This document shows, one piece after another, positions 1 to 7,845 of a DNA stretch of 64,000 nucleotides. A program made the translations under genes and the position numbers. Source of the DNA: Defluviitalea phaphyphila (GTDB lineage Bacteria; Bacillota; Clostridia; Lachnospirales; Defluviitaleaceae). The stretch spans positions 198,339 to 262,338 of the forward strand of contig NZ_JWID01000004.1 of the NCBI RefSeq assembly GCF_001466305.1, read 5' to 3'. Below the pieces are notes generated by a model, which worked only from the letters and a program-made list of their open reading frames with translations, did no database searches and had not been told where the DNA came from. The first letter of the stretch is position 1. Every line of letters begins with the position of its first letter.

Positions 1-203
1 GTAGGTTTTATCAAGGTAGCCATACATCTAAGAGTAGTTGTCTTACCTGCTCCATTTGGTCCTAATAATCCAAATATTTCATTTTCCTTTGCTTTAAAAG
101 AAACATCATCTACAGCTATCTTTATAGGATTTTTTGATTTAGAAATATTCATTTGTTTTTTATTTAATTTAAATACTTTTTTTATATTTTTTACTTCAAC
201 CAA
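1..203 (-). CDS. ABC transporter ATP-binding protein, NatA-like (N-terminal part)
   Basis: Only the first 67 codons are present; the gene runs off the left edge. The visible part reads as the start of an ABC ATPase: a beta-strand region, a basic insert (about residues 12-26) typical of NatA-type sodium/drug efflux ATPases, then a Walker A motif GPNGAGKTT near residues 50-58. Translation starts at TTG (201-203): an in-frame TGA lies three codons upstream and AAAGGGTG sits just before the start. It would power a membrane exporter whose permease must lie outside the window. The substrate is not shown by the sequence; NatA-like is a family resemblance only. Confidence 0.8.
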   Translation of the reverse strand, partial: MVEVKNIKKVFKLNKKQMNISKSKNPIKIAVDDVSFKAKENEIFGLLGPNGAGKTTTLRCMATLIKP

Positions 204-349
204 AATTTTCACCCTTTTTATAGATAAAATTAATATCTTCAATACATTTTAAATTAGTAAAATATCATATTTTGATTACTTTATTTTAGTTTAATACATT
301 ATTTATTTTTTGTAAATTTTTTATTTATATTACTTAATATGTTATAAAA

Positions 350-392
350 TAAAAAGGAAGTATAATATTTATTATAAACATTTATACTTCCT
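350..392 (-). terminator. Rho-independent terminator after tcyP
   Basis: An 11-bp inverted repeat AGGAAGTATAA / TTATACTTCCT encloses a 16-nt AT-rich loop. On the minus strand it is followed by TTTTATTTT. It lies 28 bp past the tcyP stop codon and separates that gene from the ABC ATPase gene. Confidence 0.75.
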
Positions 393-420
393 AATCTAAA
401 ATATAATTTTAAATTATATT

Positions 421-1785
421 TTAACTATTATATTTATTTATATCAACTTGATTCATAAGTTTTCCCGATATCAATCCTGATATCATTGCTCCACTTACAT
501 TAAGAGCTGTTCTCCCCATATCAATTAATGGTTCTATAGCTATTAATAACCCTACTAAACCTACAGGCATTCCTAAAGCAGAAAGAACTGTTAATGCAGC
601 AAAGGTAGCTCCTCCTCCAACTCCAGCTATGCCAAAAGAAGCTAACGCTGTTATAATAACAAGTTTTATTAGAAATATTGGAGTCATTGGATTAATTCCC
701 ATGGTAGGAGCAATCATAATAGCTAACATTGCAGGATAAATTCCTGCACATCCATTTTGTCCTATACTTATCCCTAAGGATGCAGAAAGGTTTGCATGTC
801 CTTCGGAAACTCCCAATTTATCCACTTGGGTTTCAACATTTAAAGGTAATGTTCCTGCACTAGTTCTTGAAGTAAAGGCAAAAGATAAAACTGGAGCTAC
901 TTTCTTTAAATAAGTAATAGGATTTAGTTTAAATATAGCAAGCAAAATTAAATGGATAATAAACATTATAATTAATGCTACATAAGATGCTATAACAAAA
1001 TTTATTAATCTTAAAATATCATTAAAATTACTGGTAGAAACTACCTTAGTCATAAGAGCCAATACTCCATAAGGTGTTAATCTTAAAATTAAGGTTACCA
1101 ATCTCATTACCACATCATGTAATGATTTAATCATTTTTTCAAAAAACTCTGCTGATTCAGGCTTTTTCCTTCTAACACCAATTACTGCAATAGAAAGTAA
1201 TGCTGCAAATATTACAACAGATAATGTAGCTGTACTTCCCTGTCCTGTCATTGAATAAAATGGATTTGTAGGAATTACTTCAACTAATTGTTCTGGAATA
1301 GATTTAGACTTAAAATCTTCTAATTTTAATTCTAGTCTTTCACTAGCTGCTAATTCACTTTCTCCATATTGTAAGCCTTCTGCACTTAGATTAAATATAT
1401 TAGCAGTGCTAGCTCCTACAAAAGCAGCTATTGCTGTGGTAGATAAAAGTATTGCTATAATTAATCCAGTCATTTTTCCAAGATTTTTAGAATTTTGATT
1501 AATAATTGCGCTAGTAATAGATACAAATACTAAGGGTATAACTATCATTTTTAGTAATCTTACATACCCTGTTCCTATTATACTAAACCAAGTATTAGAT
1601 TGAGAAACTATTTCTGAACCTGCTCCATATATTCCTTGAAGTATAGCCCCATATACTATCCCTACTACTAAACCTACAAGCACTCTTTTTGAAAAGGAAT
1701 AGTGCTTTTTTTGCATAATAAATAATCCATATACAATAGCTAACATAATTAAAACATTAATAACAACTCCCAAAATAATATTCAT
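421..1785 (-). CDS. tcyP: Dicarboxylate/amino acid:cation symporter, L-cystine uptake (TcyP-type)
   Basis: A 454-aa polytopic membrane protein of the DAACS/SLC1 family. Hydrophobic segments run along its whole length, and it carries the family's Ser-rich reentrant region (FAFTSRTSAGTLPLN, about residue 310) and the C-terminal reentrant/NVSGA region (about 430-440). The overall pattern matches TcyP-type cation-coupled cystine importers rather than the GltP glutamate carriers; cystine specificity is inferred from resemblance. RBS AGGAGGG precedes the ATG. The gene is monocistronic, with a candidate promoter, a leader hairpin and a terminator. Import of cystine would supply sulfur, but no sulfur-responsive riboswitch is seen. 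Confidence 0.85.
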   Translation of the reverse strand: MNIILGVVINVLIMLAIVYGLFIMQKKHYSFSKRVLVGLVVGIVYGAILQGIYGAGSEIVSQSNTWFSIIGTGYVRLLKMIVIPLVFVSITSAIINQNSKNLGKMTGLIIAILLSTTAIAAFVGASTANIFNLSAEGLQYGESELAASERLELKLEDFKSKSIPEQLVEVIPTNPFYSMTGQGSTATLSVVIFAALLSIAVIGVRRKKPESAEFFEKMIKSLHDVVMRLVTLILRLTPYGVLALMTKVVSTSNFNDILRLINFVIASYVALIIMFIIHLILLAIFKLNPITYLKKVAPVLSFAFTSRTSAGTLPLNVETQVDKLGVSEGHANLSASLGISIGQNGCAGIYPAMLAIMIAPTMGINPMTPIFLIKLVIITALASFGIAGVGGGATFAALTVLSALGMPVGLVGLLIAIEPLIDMGRTALNVSGAMISGLISGKLMNQVDINKYNS

Positions 1786-1832
1786 ATTATCCCTCCTGTT
1801 TTCTTAACTCATAAATAACCATGGGAATTTCT

Positions 1833-1862
1833 GAAATCCTATGTTTTATTTCATAGTATTTC
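1833..1862 (-). promoter_or_regulatory. Leader hairpin in the tcyP 5' UTR
   Basis: GAAATCCTATG (1833-1843) and CATAGTATTTC (1852-1862) form an 11-bp inverted repeat with one mismatch and an 8-nt loop, between the candidate promoter and the tcyP start. There is no T-run, so it is not a simple terminator. It may affect mRNA stability or regulation. Confidence 0.35.
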
Positions 1863-1887
1863 GATTGGATTTATCAACTTTAAAAAT

Positions 1888-1916
1888 ATATTAACTTATA
1901 ATTTTTGATATGTCAA
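1888..1916 (-). promoter_or_regulatory. Candidate SigA promoter of tcyP
   Basis: On the minus strand, TTGACA (1911-1916) and TAATAT (1888-1893) are separated by 17 bp, about 100 bp upstream of tcyP. The -35 is perfect and the -10 is weak. Confidence 0.45.
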
Positions 1917-2038
1917 TAAATATTTTATAAAATTTAAATTAAGAAAAATAATATCAGTTGAAGATATTGAAAATCAAATAAAAAAACCTGTACCTAATGG
2001 CACAAGTGTTAGTTTATTACTATAAAATTAATTATAAA

Positions 2039-2137
2039 TTAATATATATGTTTTTTTAAAAGTTTAAAAATACATACAATTATCAACAATAAACAAATTG
2101 TATTAAAAACTTGCCATAATATTGCAAAAACGTTCAT
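2039..2137 (-). CDS. Small membrane peptide, 32 aa
   Basis: A short gene starts at ATG with RBS AAAGGAG seven bases upstream. It encodes 32 residues: a short polar start, one hydrophobic segment (about residues 3-24, ending IIVCIFKLL) and a basic tail ending KKHIY. It lies 24 bp downstream of the SdpI-family gene on the same strand, so it is probably co-transcribed with it. No function is recognised. A single-span peptide beside an SdpI-family protein could be an accessory subunit or a chance ORF; the good RBS and membrane character favour a real gene. Confidence 0.5.
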   Translation of the reverse strand: MNVFAILWQVFNTICLLLIIVCIFKLLKKHIY

Positions 2138-2161
2138 GATAAATTATCTCCTTTTGATATA

Positions 2162-2497
2162 TTATCTATTCATTTTTTGTTTTTTATTCCATATTATATA
2201 TGAATACACATAAGGTACAATAATAATAAAGCATAATCCTATGATTATATTTAAAACATACATTAATTCAGAATTAAAAAAAATATTTCCTATAAATAAA
2301 ACTCCTCCAATTATCCAAGTTATTTTACCTAATCTATGAGTTTGATTCCATACTTCCTCATTTTTTAATGTCCATTTCGTTTTAATTCCTACTACTGTAT
2401 TTTGCTTAATTTTAGGGAAATAAAAGGCAATTATTAAAAATATTAATCCACAAATTATAGAAATAATATTTGCTAAATTAAATTTTAAAAAATTCAT
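2162..2497 (-). CDS. SdpI-family membrane protein
   Basis: A 111-aa protein with about three membrane segments. It carries the SdpI-family signature VGIKTKWTLKNEEVWNQTHR in its middle, close to the family pattern VGIRTPWTLSNEE.W..THR. In Bacillus, SdpI gives immunity to the SdpC toxin and acts in signalling; most family members lack a toxin partner and have unknown roles. The start is set at ATG 2497, because AAAAGGAGG lies 9 bases before it; a longer version starting at 2572 would read through this RBS. A 32-aa membrane peptide follows. No toxin gene is seen nearby. Confidence 0.8.
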   Translation of the reverse strand: MNFLKFNLANIISIICGLIFLIIAFYFPKIKQNTVVGIKTKWTLKNEEVWNQTHRLGKITWIIGGVLFIGNIFFNSELMYVLNIIIGLCFIIIVPYVYSYIIWNKKQKMNR

Positions 2498-2603
2498 TTC
2501 ATACGACCTCCTTTTAAAAATCATAAAACAATTTCCTAAAAACCTCTTTAGTATAATTATAACATTCAACATAATAAAAGATAATCTTTTTTATAAAATT
2601 TAT

Positions 2604-2648
2604 AAAAAAAGCCCTCTTACTTGAATTTTCAAGTAAGAGGGCTTTTTT
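2604..2648 (-). terminator. Strong terminator after ssrA
   Basis: GCCCTCTTACTTGA (2611-2624) pairs perfectly with TCAAGTAAGAGGGC (2629-2642), flanked by A and T runs on the two sides. It ends the tmRNA transcript and, with T-runs both ways, may act in both directions. Confidence 0.9.
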
Positions 2649-2658
2649 TAATATGTAA

Positions 2659-3007
2659 TGGAGGTGGGGGGAATCGAACCCCCGTCCGAAAATCCATATA
2701 TCGTGGTCTCTTCCATCATAGTCGTTATTTTAAGATTCCCTCAGCAAGACGCCTAACGACAGGCTTCAAGCTTCGGTAGCTTCATAAATACGATCTTCTC
2801 CGCAAAGCTTAGGAGAGAAAGTTGCCCGCTAGTCGATGCCTCTTCTTAGATCGCGGGTTATCTAAGAGAGACAGCTGCCGTTAACTAGGCAGCAAGTGCA
2901 AAATTATCTTCTGCGTTTATATTTAAATTCCAGATTTTTACGCAGCTCTGGAATCTGCGGATGGCTACCCCAATATATGTGATTCCCGTCGAAACCAGTA
3001 CACCCCC
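2659..3007 (-). ncRNA. ssrA: Transfer-messenger RNA (tmRNA)
   Basis: Both tRNA-like ends are visible. The 5' end GGGGGTGTACTGGTTTCGACG (split for length: GGGGGTG, then TACTGGTTTCGACG) pairs through its first seven bases with CACCTCC at the 3' end (one G-U pair), and a T-arm GGTTCGATTCC lies before it. CCA is not encoded. The resume codon GCA at 2914 opens a tag reading AEDNFALAA, ended by TAG at 2885-2887. The tag rescues stalled ribosomes and marks the peptide for proteolysis. The 5' end lies 8 bp past the smpB stop codon, so processing from a common transcript is likely. Confidence 0.95.
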
Positions 3008-3015
3008 ATAGTTAT

Positions 3016-3489
3016 TTAATATAAATTTTTTACTTTAAATTCTCTTTCTGTCTGTCTTCTTTGATCTTTTTTAGCAATATCTTGACGTTTATCATATAAT
3101 TTTTTACCCTTGGCAACGCCTATTAATATTTTAACTAAACTGCCTTTTATATAAATTTTTAATGGAACAATAGTATATCCTTTTTGTGATACAGCACCCA
3201 TAATTTTATTGATTTCACTTTTATGAAGAAGTAATTTTCTTGTACGAAGAGGGTCTTTATTAAATATATTTCCCTTTTCATAAGGATTTATATGCATGTT
3301 ATAAATAAATACTTCTCCATCTTTTACACGAATAAAGCTCTCTTTTATACTTGCTTTTCCCATGCGAATAGATTTAACTTCTGTTCCAGCAAGAACAATT
3401 CCTGCTTCATAGGTATCCTCAATAAAATAATCATGATTTGCTTTTTTATTTTGTGCTATTAACTTATATTCTGATGGTGACTTTGCCAT
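3016..3489 (-). CDS. smpB: SsrA-binding protein SmpB
   Basis: A 157-aa protein of normal SmpB length. It has the beta-barrel core ([14 protein letters not shown], about residues 29-42; [20 protein letters not shown], about 48-67) and the basic C-terminal tail ([15 protein letters not shown]) that enters the empty mRNA channel. It binds tmRNA, whose gene lies immediately downstream, and together they release stalled ribosomes. RBS AGGAGAG lies 7 bases before the ATG. A promoter with TATAAT is visible upstream. The smpB-ssrA order is common in Firmicutes. Confidence 0.97.
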   Translation of the reverse strand: MAKSPSEYKLIAQNKKANHDYFIEDTYEAGIVLAGTEVKSIRMGKASIKESFIRVKDGEVFIYNMHINPYEKGNIFNKDPLRTRKLLLHKSEINKIMGAVSQKGYTIVPLKIYIKGSLVKILIGVAKGKKLYDKRQDIAKKDQRRQTEREFKVKNLY

Positions 3490-3530
3490 AATGCCACTCT
3501 CCTATTTTATGCTTTAAGGGGGCAAAATTT

Positions 3531-3558
3531 ATTATAACACATTATTAAGTTTTTTCAA
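3531..3558 (-). promoter_or_regulatory. Candidate SigA promoter of smpB-ssrA
   Basis: On the minus strand, TTGAAA (3553-3558), a 16-bp spacer and TATAAT (3531-3536) lie about 40 bp upstream of the smpB start. Confidence 0.6.
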
Positions 3559-3709
3559 GTTTTTATATCATCCTTTTTATGTAAAATAATCTTGTTTTTT
3601 CTTATATTTGTTTTGTATTATTACTATATTGAAATTATATTTTACAATCTTAATAATTAATGTTAAACTCAAATAGAATATTTAAATTATTTATAAAGGA
3701 GATAAAAAA

Positions 3710-4453
3710 ATGGAAAATAAGATTTTAGCTACAGTAGATGGAAGAGAAATAAAACAATCAGATGTTTTCGCTCTTATGCAAAGTTTAGGACAAAATGCCA
3801 TGCAATTTAATACTCCACAAGGTCAAAAAGATTTACTTAATGAAATCATTGCTCAAGAATTACTTTACTCAGATGCTCTTGAAAATAAATTTGACCAAGA
3901 AGAACAATTTATAACTGTATTAGAACAAATGAAAAAAACTTTGCTTATTCAATATGCTGCTAATAAATTAATGTCTTCTGTTTCTGTTAGTGATGAAGAA
4001 GCAAAAGAATATTTTGATAATAATAAAAATAAATTTATAAAAGAAAAAACTGTTGCTGCTAGTCATATTTTAGTTAATACTAAAGAAGAAGCAGAAAAAA
4101 TACTAGAAGAAATTAATAATGGATTAGGTTTTGATGAAGCAGCTCGTAAATATTCTAGTTGTCCTTCTAGTAATAGTGGAGGATTTCTTGGAGAATTTCC
4201 TAAGGGTAAAATGGTACCTGAATTTGAACAGGCAGCTTTTTCTATGAAAGTTGGAGAAATTAGTTCTCCTGTTAAAACTCAATTTGGATATCATTTAATT
4301 AAAGTTGAAAAGGTTAATGAAGCAAGGGAAAGTTCTTTTGAAGAAGTTAAAGAAAATGTAAAACAACAATGTTTATCTCAAAAACAAAAAGAATTATATA
4401 TTAAAAAACAAGAAGAATTAAAGCAAAAATATACAGTAAATATTATGGAATAA
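3710..4453 (+). CDS. Parvulin-type peptidyl-prolyl isomerase, cytoplasmic
   Basis: A 247-aa protein. An N-terminal helical SurA/trigger-like part (about residues 1-105) is followed by a PpiC/rotamase domain (about 113-205) with VAASHILV, GGFLGEF and FGYHLIKVE, the usual parvulin core blocks. Unlike PrsA there is no signal peptide or lipobox, so it should act in the cytoplasm as a folding helper. The last 40 residues are a charged helix. RBS AAAGGAG lies 8 bases before the ATG. It is probably monocistronic; no strong terminator is seen behind it. Confidence 0.88.
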   Translation: MENKILATVDGREIKQSDVFALMQSLGQNAMQFNTPQGQKDLLNEIIAQELLYSDALENKFDQEEQFITVLEQMKKTLLIQYAANKLMSSVSVSDEEAKEYFDNNKNKFIKEKTVAASHILVNTKEEAEKILEEINNGLGFDEAARKYSSCPSSNSGGFLGEFPKGKMVPEFEQAAFSMKVGEISSPVKTQFGYHLIKVEKVNEARESSFEEVKENVKQQCLSQKQKELYIKKQEELKQKYTVNIME

Positions 4454-4574
4454 TATTACTTTTAATTTTTCGCCTACTATTTCAAAAATCTTTCTTTTTT
4501 TTCTAAAAATTTATTGTATTTCGTCTAATTATGGCATACACTAGTATATATGGACTATACTAAGGAGGATTTTT

Positions 4575-5513
4575 ATGTTTAGGCGAAAAAAACCCCTGTT
4601 TATTTCTATGGATCAAAAATACAAAAAGTTAAAAAGGAAATTTTATATTTTACTTACTATATTTATTTTATTTGTATTGGGTACATCTTATTATATTTAC
4701 TTAAATTATGATTACCTTGCTTTTAAACATTTTATTAGTCAAAATTATATTTACACTGAAACTTTAGATGAACTATATGAAAAAGAATTAAAACAAAATG
4801 TGAATGGAAAGTATTACAAATACTTTGATAATGTTGTTATATCCATTGTTACAAGGGAAATAAGAGAATTAAATGGAGATATGTATACTTATCAATATCT
4901 TCCTGAAGAATATGAGAAAAGTAAAGTCGATGAAAAGAAAGAAGCCCAAAATTCTTATGTAGAAGAATTATCAAAAAATGCTGTTTATCTTAAACTTACC
5001 AATTACTCAAAATACACTAAAGATTTTATAAAAGACCAAATTAATTATTTAAAAGATTATCCTAATATTATTATTGATTTAAGAGATAATAGAGGAGGAG
5101 ATATTTCTGCTCTATATTATATGAGTGATTTATTTCTTCCAAAAAATAAAATATTAGCCTTTGATATTACTAGATCCAAACTATTTACTAGAACAGTAAA
5201 GAGTAAAAGAAAACAAACCCTTCACTATGACAATATAATTATTTTACAAAATAAAAATACTGCCAGCTCTAGTGAAGGATTTATTTCAGCTTTAAAAGAT
5301 AATTTAGATAATGTTACTTTAATAGGAGAAACTACCTTTGGTAAAGGAATAGGTCAGTTTACCCTTCCTTTAACAAAAGGTTTTGCCATTAAAGCTACTA
5401 CAATGTTATGGAACACTCCAAATAATATTAATATTCAAGAAATCGGTATATCTCCTGATATAGAATATACAAACGAAGACATAGTTGAATATGCTTTAAA
5501 ATATATAGAATAA
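4575..5513 (+). CDS. Membrane-anchored S41-family peptidase
   Basis: A 312-aa protein with one N-terminal membrane anchor (about residues 23-43) and an extracellular tail-specific-protease domain. IIDLRDNRGGD (about 166-176), NTASSSEGF (about 228-236, nucleophile Ser) and TTFGKG (Lys257) match the Ser-Lys dyad of the CtpA/S41 family. No PDZ domain is present, so it is shorter than typical CtpA proteases. RBS AAGGAGGA precedes the ATG. It converges with argC. Its substrate is unknown. Confidence 0.82.
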   Translation: MFRRKKPLFISMDQKYKKLKRKFYILLTIFILFVLGTSYYIYLNYDYLAFKHFISQNYIYTETLDELYEKELKQNVNGKYYKYFDNVVISIVTREIRELNGDMYTYQYLPEEYEKSKVDEKKEAQNSYVEELSKNAVYLKLTNYSKYTKDFIKDQINYLKDYPNIIIDLRDNRGGDISALYYMSDLFLPKNKILAFDITRSKLFTRTVKSKRKQTLHYDNIIILQNKNTASSSEGFISALKDNLDNVTLIGETTFGKGIGQFTLPLTKGFAIKATTMLWNTPNNINIQEIGISPDIEYTNEDIVEYALKYIE

Positions 5514-5536
5514 AAATTATCTAATATTTTATTCTA
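5506..5536. terminator. AT-rich convergent terminator between S41 protease gene and argC
   Basis: TAGAATAAAA (5506-5515) and TTTTATTCTA (5527-5536) form a 10-bp inverted repeat overlapping the stop codons of both converging genes. It is AT-rich and therefore weak. Confidence 0.45.
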
Positions 5537-6485
5537 ACCCTGTTCCCTCGTCAATGCCTAACATTATATTCATATTTTGAACAGCAGCTCCAGAAGCTCC
5601 CTTTCCTAAGTTATCAAGTCTTGTAAGGATTAGGGTGCTTCCTTTTTTATCATTTCCAAAAACAAAAATTTCACATTTATTTGTATCGTTACAACCTGTA
5701 ATATCAAACCCTCCATCAAATAATAAATCCATTGGCTGATAAGGCATTACTTTAACAAATCTTTCATCTTTATAATATTCAGCTAGAGCTAAAGCTATCT
5801 CCTTTCCTGTAGCTTTTTTATTTAAAAGATTATTATGAATAGGAATAGATACTGCTAATCCTTTATAATAATTACTAACTATAGGAATAAAAATAGGGTC
5901 ATTTTTTAGTCCTGCATACATTGTCATTTCTGGAAGGTGCTTATGATTAAGCTCAAGAGCATAAGGCCTTGGGGCTTTTGTATAAGGATTATTTTCTTCT
6001 TCTTTTTCATACTTTTGTATTAATTTTTTTCCACCACCACTATATCCTGTAATAGAATGAACTGTTATAGGATAATCTGATGGCATAATTTTTTCATTTA
6101 TTAATGGAGCTACTGATAATATAAAAGCTGTAGCATGACATCCTGGAACTGTTACTCTATTAGATTTTCTTATTTTTTCCCTTTGTTCTTTTACTAATTC
6201 TGGCATTCCATAGGTCCAACCATCAGTTGTTCTATGAGCTACACTTGGGTCTATTATTTTTGTTTTCGGATTCGTTACAAGTTTAGCCGATTCCTTAGCT
6301 GCTTCATCAGGCAAACATAAAAATACTATATCTGCTTCATTTAAATATTTCTTTTTTAACTTTACATCTTTTCTTTTATCATAATCAATATGCAATAATT
6401 CAACATTTGGATGTTTAGCCAATCTCTCATGAATTTGAAGTCCTGTTGTTCCCATTTGTCCATCTACAAATACCTTATATTTCAT
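5529..6485 (-). CDS. argC: N-acetyl-gamma-glutamyl-phosphate reductase, type 2
   Basis: A 318-aa enzyme of the short type-2 AGPR class. It has an N-terminal NADP-binding start (FVDGQMGTTGLQI), catalytic Cys116 in VPGCHATAF, and the substrate-binding stretch SGGGKKLI. It reduces N-acetylglutamyl-5-phosphate in arginine synthesis. The start is set at ATG 6485 because GAGGGG lies 7 bases before it. The gene stands alone, without other arg genes in the window, so either the rest of the pathway is elsewhere or the enzyme serves another route. Confidence 0.88.
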   Translation of the reverse strand: MKYKVFVDGQMGTTGLQIHERLAKHPNVELLHIDYDKRKDVKLKKKYLNEADIVFLCLPDEAAKESAKLVTNPKTKIIDPSVAHRTTDGWTYGMPELVKEQREKIRKSNRVTVPGCHATAFILSVAPLINEKIMPSDYPITVHSITGYSGGGKKLIQKYEKEEENNPYTKAPRPYALELNHKHLPEMTMYAGLKNDPIFIPIVSNYYKGLAVSIPIHNNLLNKKATGKEIALALAEYYKDERFVKVMPYQPMDLLFDGGFDITGCNDTNKCEIFVFGNDKKGSTLILTRLDNLGKGASGAAVQNMNIMLGIDEGTGLE

Positions 6486-6565
6486 AATTAATCCCCTCAA
6501 TCAAATTTATTTATTTTATTTTCATAATTATACATTGGAAAGAATAATTATTCAATAGTGTTTTT

Positions 6566-6757
6566 TTATTTAGTTACAAATTGATTAATTTTCTTATCAT
6601 AAGCATAGCCTATTGGGTCAATTTTATTTATAATATCTTTTTCTGATAAGTTATATCTTTCAATCAATTGTCCTAAATCTTTACATTCATCCCTCAGCTT
6701 CATATTTAACCAACTTAAAAATATATAAGGATCTTCCTTAGGAATATAATTAGCCAT
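6566..6757 (-). CDS. DUF4250 family small protein
   Basis: A 63-aa soluble protein. The blocks DPYIFLSWLNMKLRDECKDL and IDPIGYAYDKKINQF match the DUF4250 pattern (start D-P..LLS..N.KLRD, end IGY.YD...NQF) known from Clostridia. The function of the family is unknown. RBS AGGAGG lies 8 bases before the ATG. It lies on the same strand as argC, 80 bp upstream of it, and may share its transcript. Confidence 0.75.
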   Translation of the reverse strand: MANYIPKEDPYIFLSWLNMKLRDECKDLGQLIERYNLSEKDIINKIDPIGYAYDKKINQFVTK

Positions 6758-6857
6758 TACATCTGCCTCCTAACTAAAAAATTATTTAAAAAAATACTAG
6801 TGTTTAATATTTAAATTTATTGTATAATATTTTAAAAAAGAAAAGGGTGGTAATATT

Positions 6858-7814
6858 ATGCCTAAAATTTGTTTTTTAGATTCAAAAACTATTGGGAAAG
6901 ACATTGATCTATCCATATTAAATGAATTAGGGGATGTAACTATTTATGAAGAAACTTCCCCTGAAGAAGTTGTAGAAAGAATAAAAGAGCAAGATATTGT
7001 TATTACTAATAAGGTAATACTTAATTCTTCTAATTTATCTCAAGCTAAAAATCTTAAATTAATTTGTATAACTGCTACTGGAACTAATAACGTAGATTTA
7101 AACTACACAAAAGAACATGGTATAGTGGTTACAAATGTTGCAGGATACTCAACACATAGTGTTATTCAGCATACTTTTGCTATGGCTTTTTATCTTATAG
7201 AGCATCTCTCTTATTATGATCAATATGTTAAATCTAAGGAATATTGTAATAATGATATTTTTACTCATATAGGAAAGCCTTTTTATGAGTTAAAAGGAAA
7301 AACTTGGGGAATTATAGGGTTAGGGACTATTGGACAAGGAGTTGCTAAAATAGCCTCCGCCTTTGGATGTAATGTTATTTATTATTCTACTTCCGGTAAG
7401 AACAATAATCAACCCTTTACGCAAGTAAGTTTAGATACCTTACTTAGTACTTCTGATATTATTTCAATACATGCTCCTTTAAATGAAAAAACCAATAATT
7501 TATTAACTTATAATGAACTTATTAAAATGAAAAAATCTGCTATTTTATTAAATTTAGGTCGTGGAAATATTGTAAACGAAAAAGATTTAGCTAAAGCTCT
7601 TAATAATAATATTATAGCAGGAGCTGGCCTTGATGTCCTATCCCATGAACCAATGGGAAAAAATAACCCCCTATTTTCTGTAGAAAATAAAGAAAAATTA
7701 TTTATAACTCCTCATATAGCATGGGCTAGTACTGAAGCTAGAAGCCTTTTAATTAAAGAAGTAGCTGAAAATATTCGTGCATTTTTAAAAGGTGAACATA
7801 GAAATAGAGTATAA
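6858..7814 (+). CDS. D-2-hydroxyacid dehydrogenase (NAD-dependent)
   Basis: A 318-aa enzyme. The NAD-binding fingerprint GLGTIGQG lies at residues 154-161. The catalytic set Arg235 (LGRG), Glu264 (LSHEP) and His286 (ITPHIAW) is complete. It interconverts 2-hydroxy and 2-keto acids; resemblance is nearest to glycerate/hydroxypyruvate reductases, but the substrate cannot be fixed. RBS AAAGGGTGG precedes the ATG. A strong hairpin follows, shared with the converging aminotransferase gene. A second, quite different family member is at 20055-21008. Confidence 0.88.
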   Translation: MPKICFLDSKTIGKDIDLSILNELGDVTIYEETSPEEVVERIKEQDIVITNKVILNSSNLSQAKNLKLICITATGTNNVDLNYTKEHGIVVTNVAGYSTHSVIQHTFAMAFYLIEHLSYYDQYVKSKEYCNNDIFTHIGKPFYELKGKTWGIIGLGTIGQGVAKIASAFGCNVIYYSTSGKNNNQPFTQVSLDTLLSTSDIISIHAPLNEKTNNLLTYNELIKMKKSAILLNLGRGNIVNEKDLAKALNNNIIAGAGLDVLSHEPMGKNNPLFSVENKEKLFITPHIAWASTEARSLLIKEVAENIRAFLKGEHRNRV

Positions 7815-7845
7815 AATAACCACCTTTTTTGGGGTGGTTATTTTT
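7813..7845. terminator. Bidirectional terminator
   Basis: AATAACCACC (7815-7824) pairs with GGTGGTTATT (7833-7842), with A-run and T-run flanks. It serves the hydroxyacid dehydrogenase gene on the plus strand and the aminotransferase gene on the minus strand. Confidence 0.85.

Noticed and set aside
1908..2024. A plus-strand stretch reading KIISVEDIENQIKKPVPNGT and then SVSLLL to a stop
   Set aside because: It looks protein-like and could be a gene remnant, but it has no start codon or RBS and overlaps the tcyP promoter area. No family was recognised.
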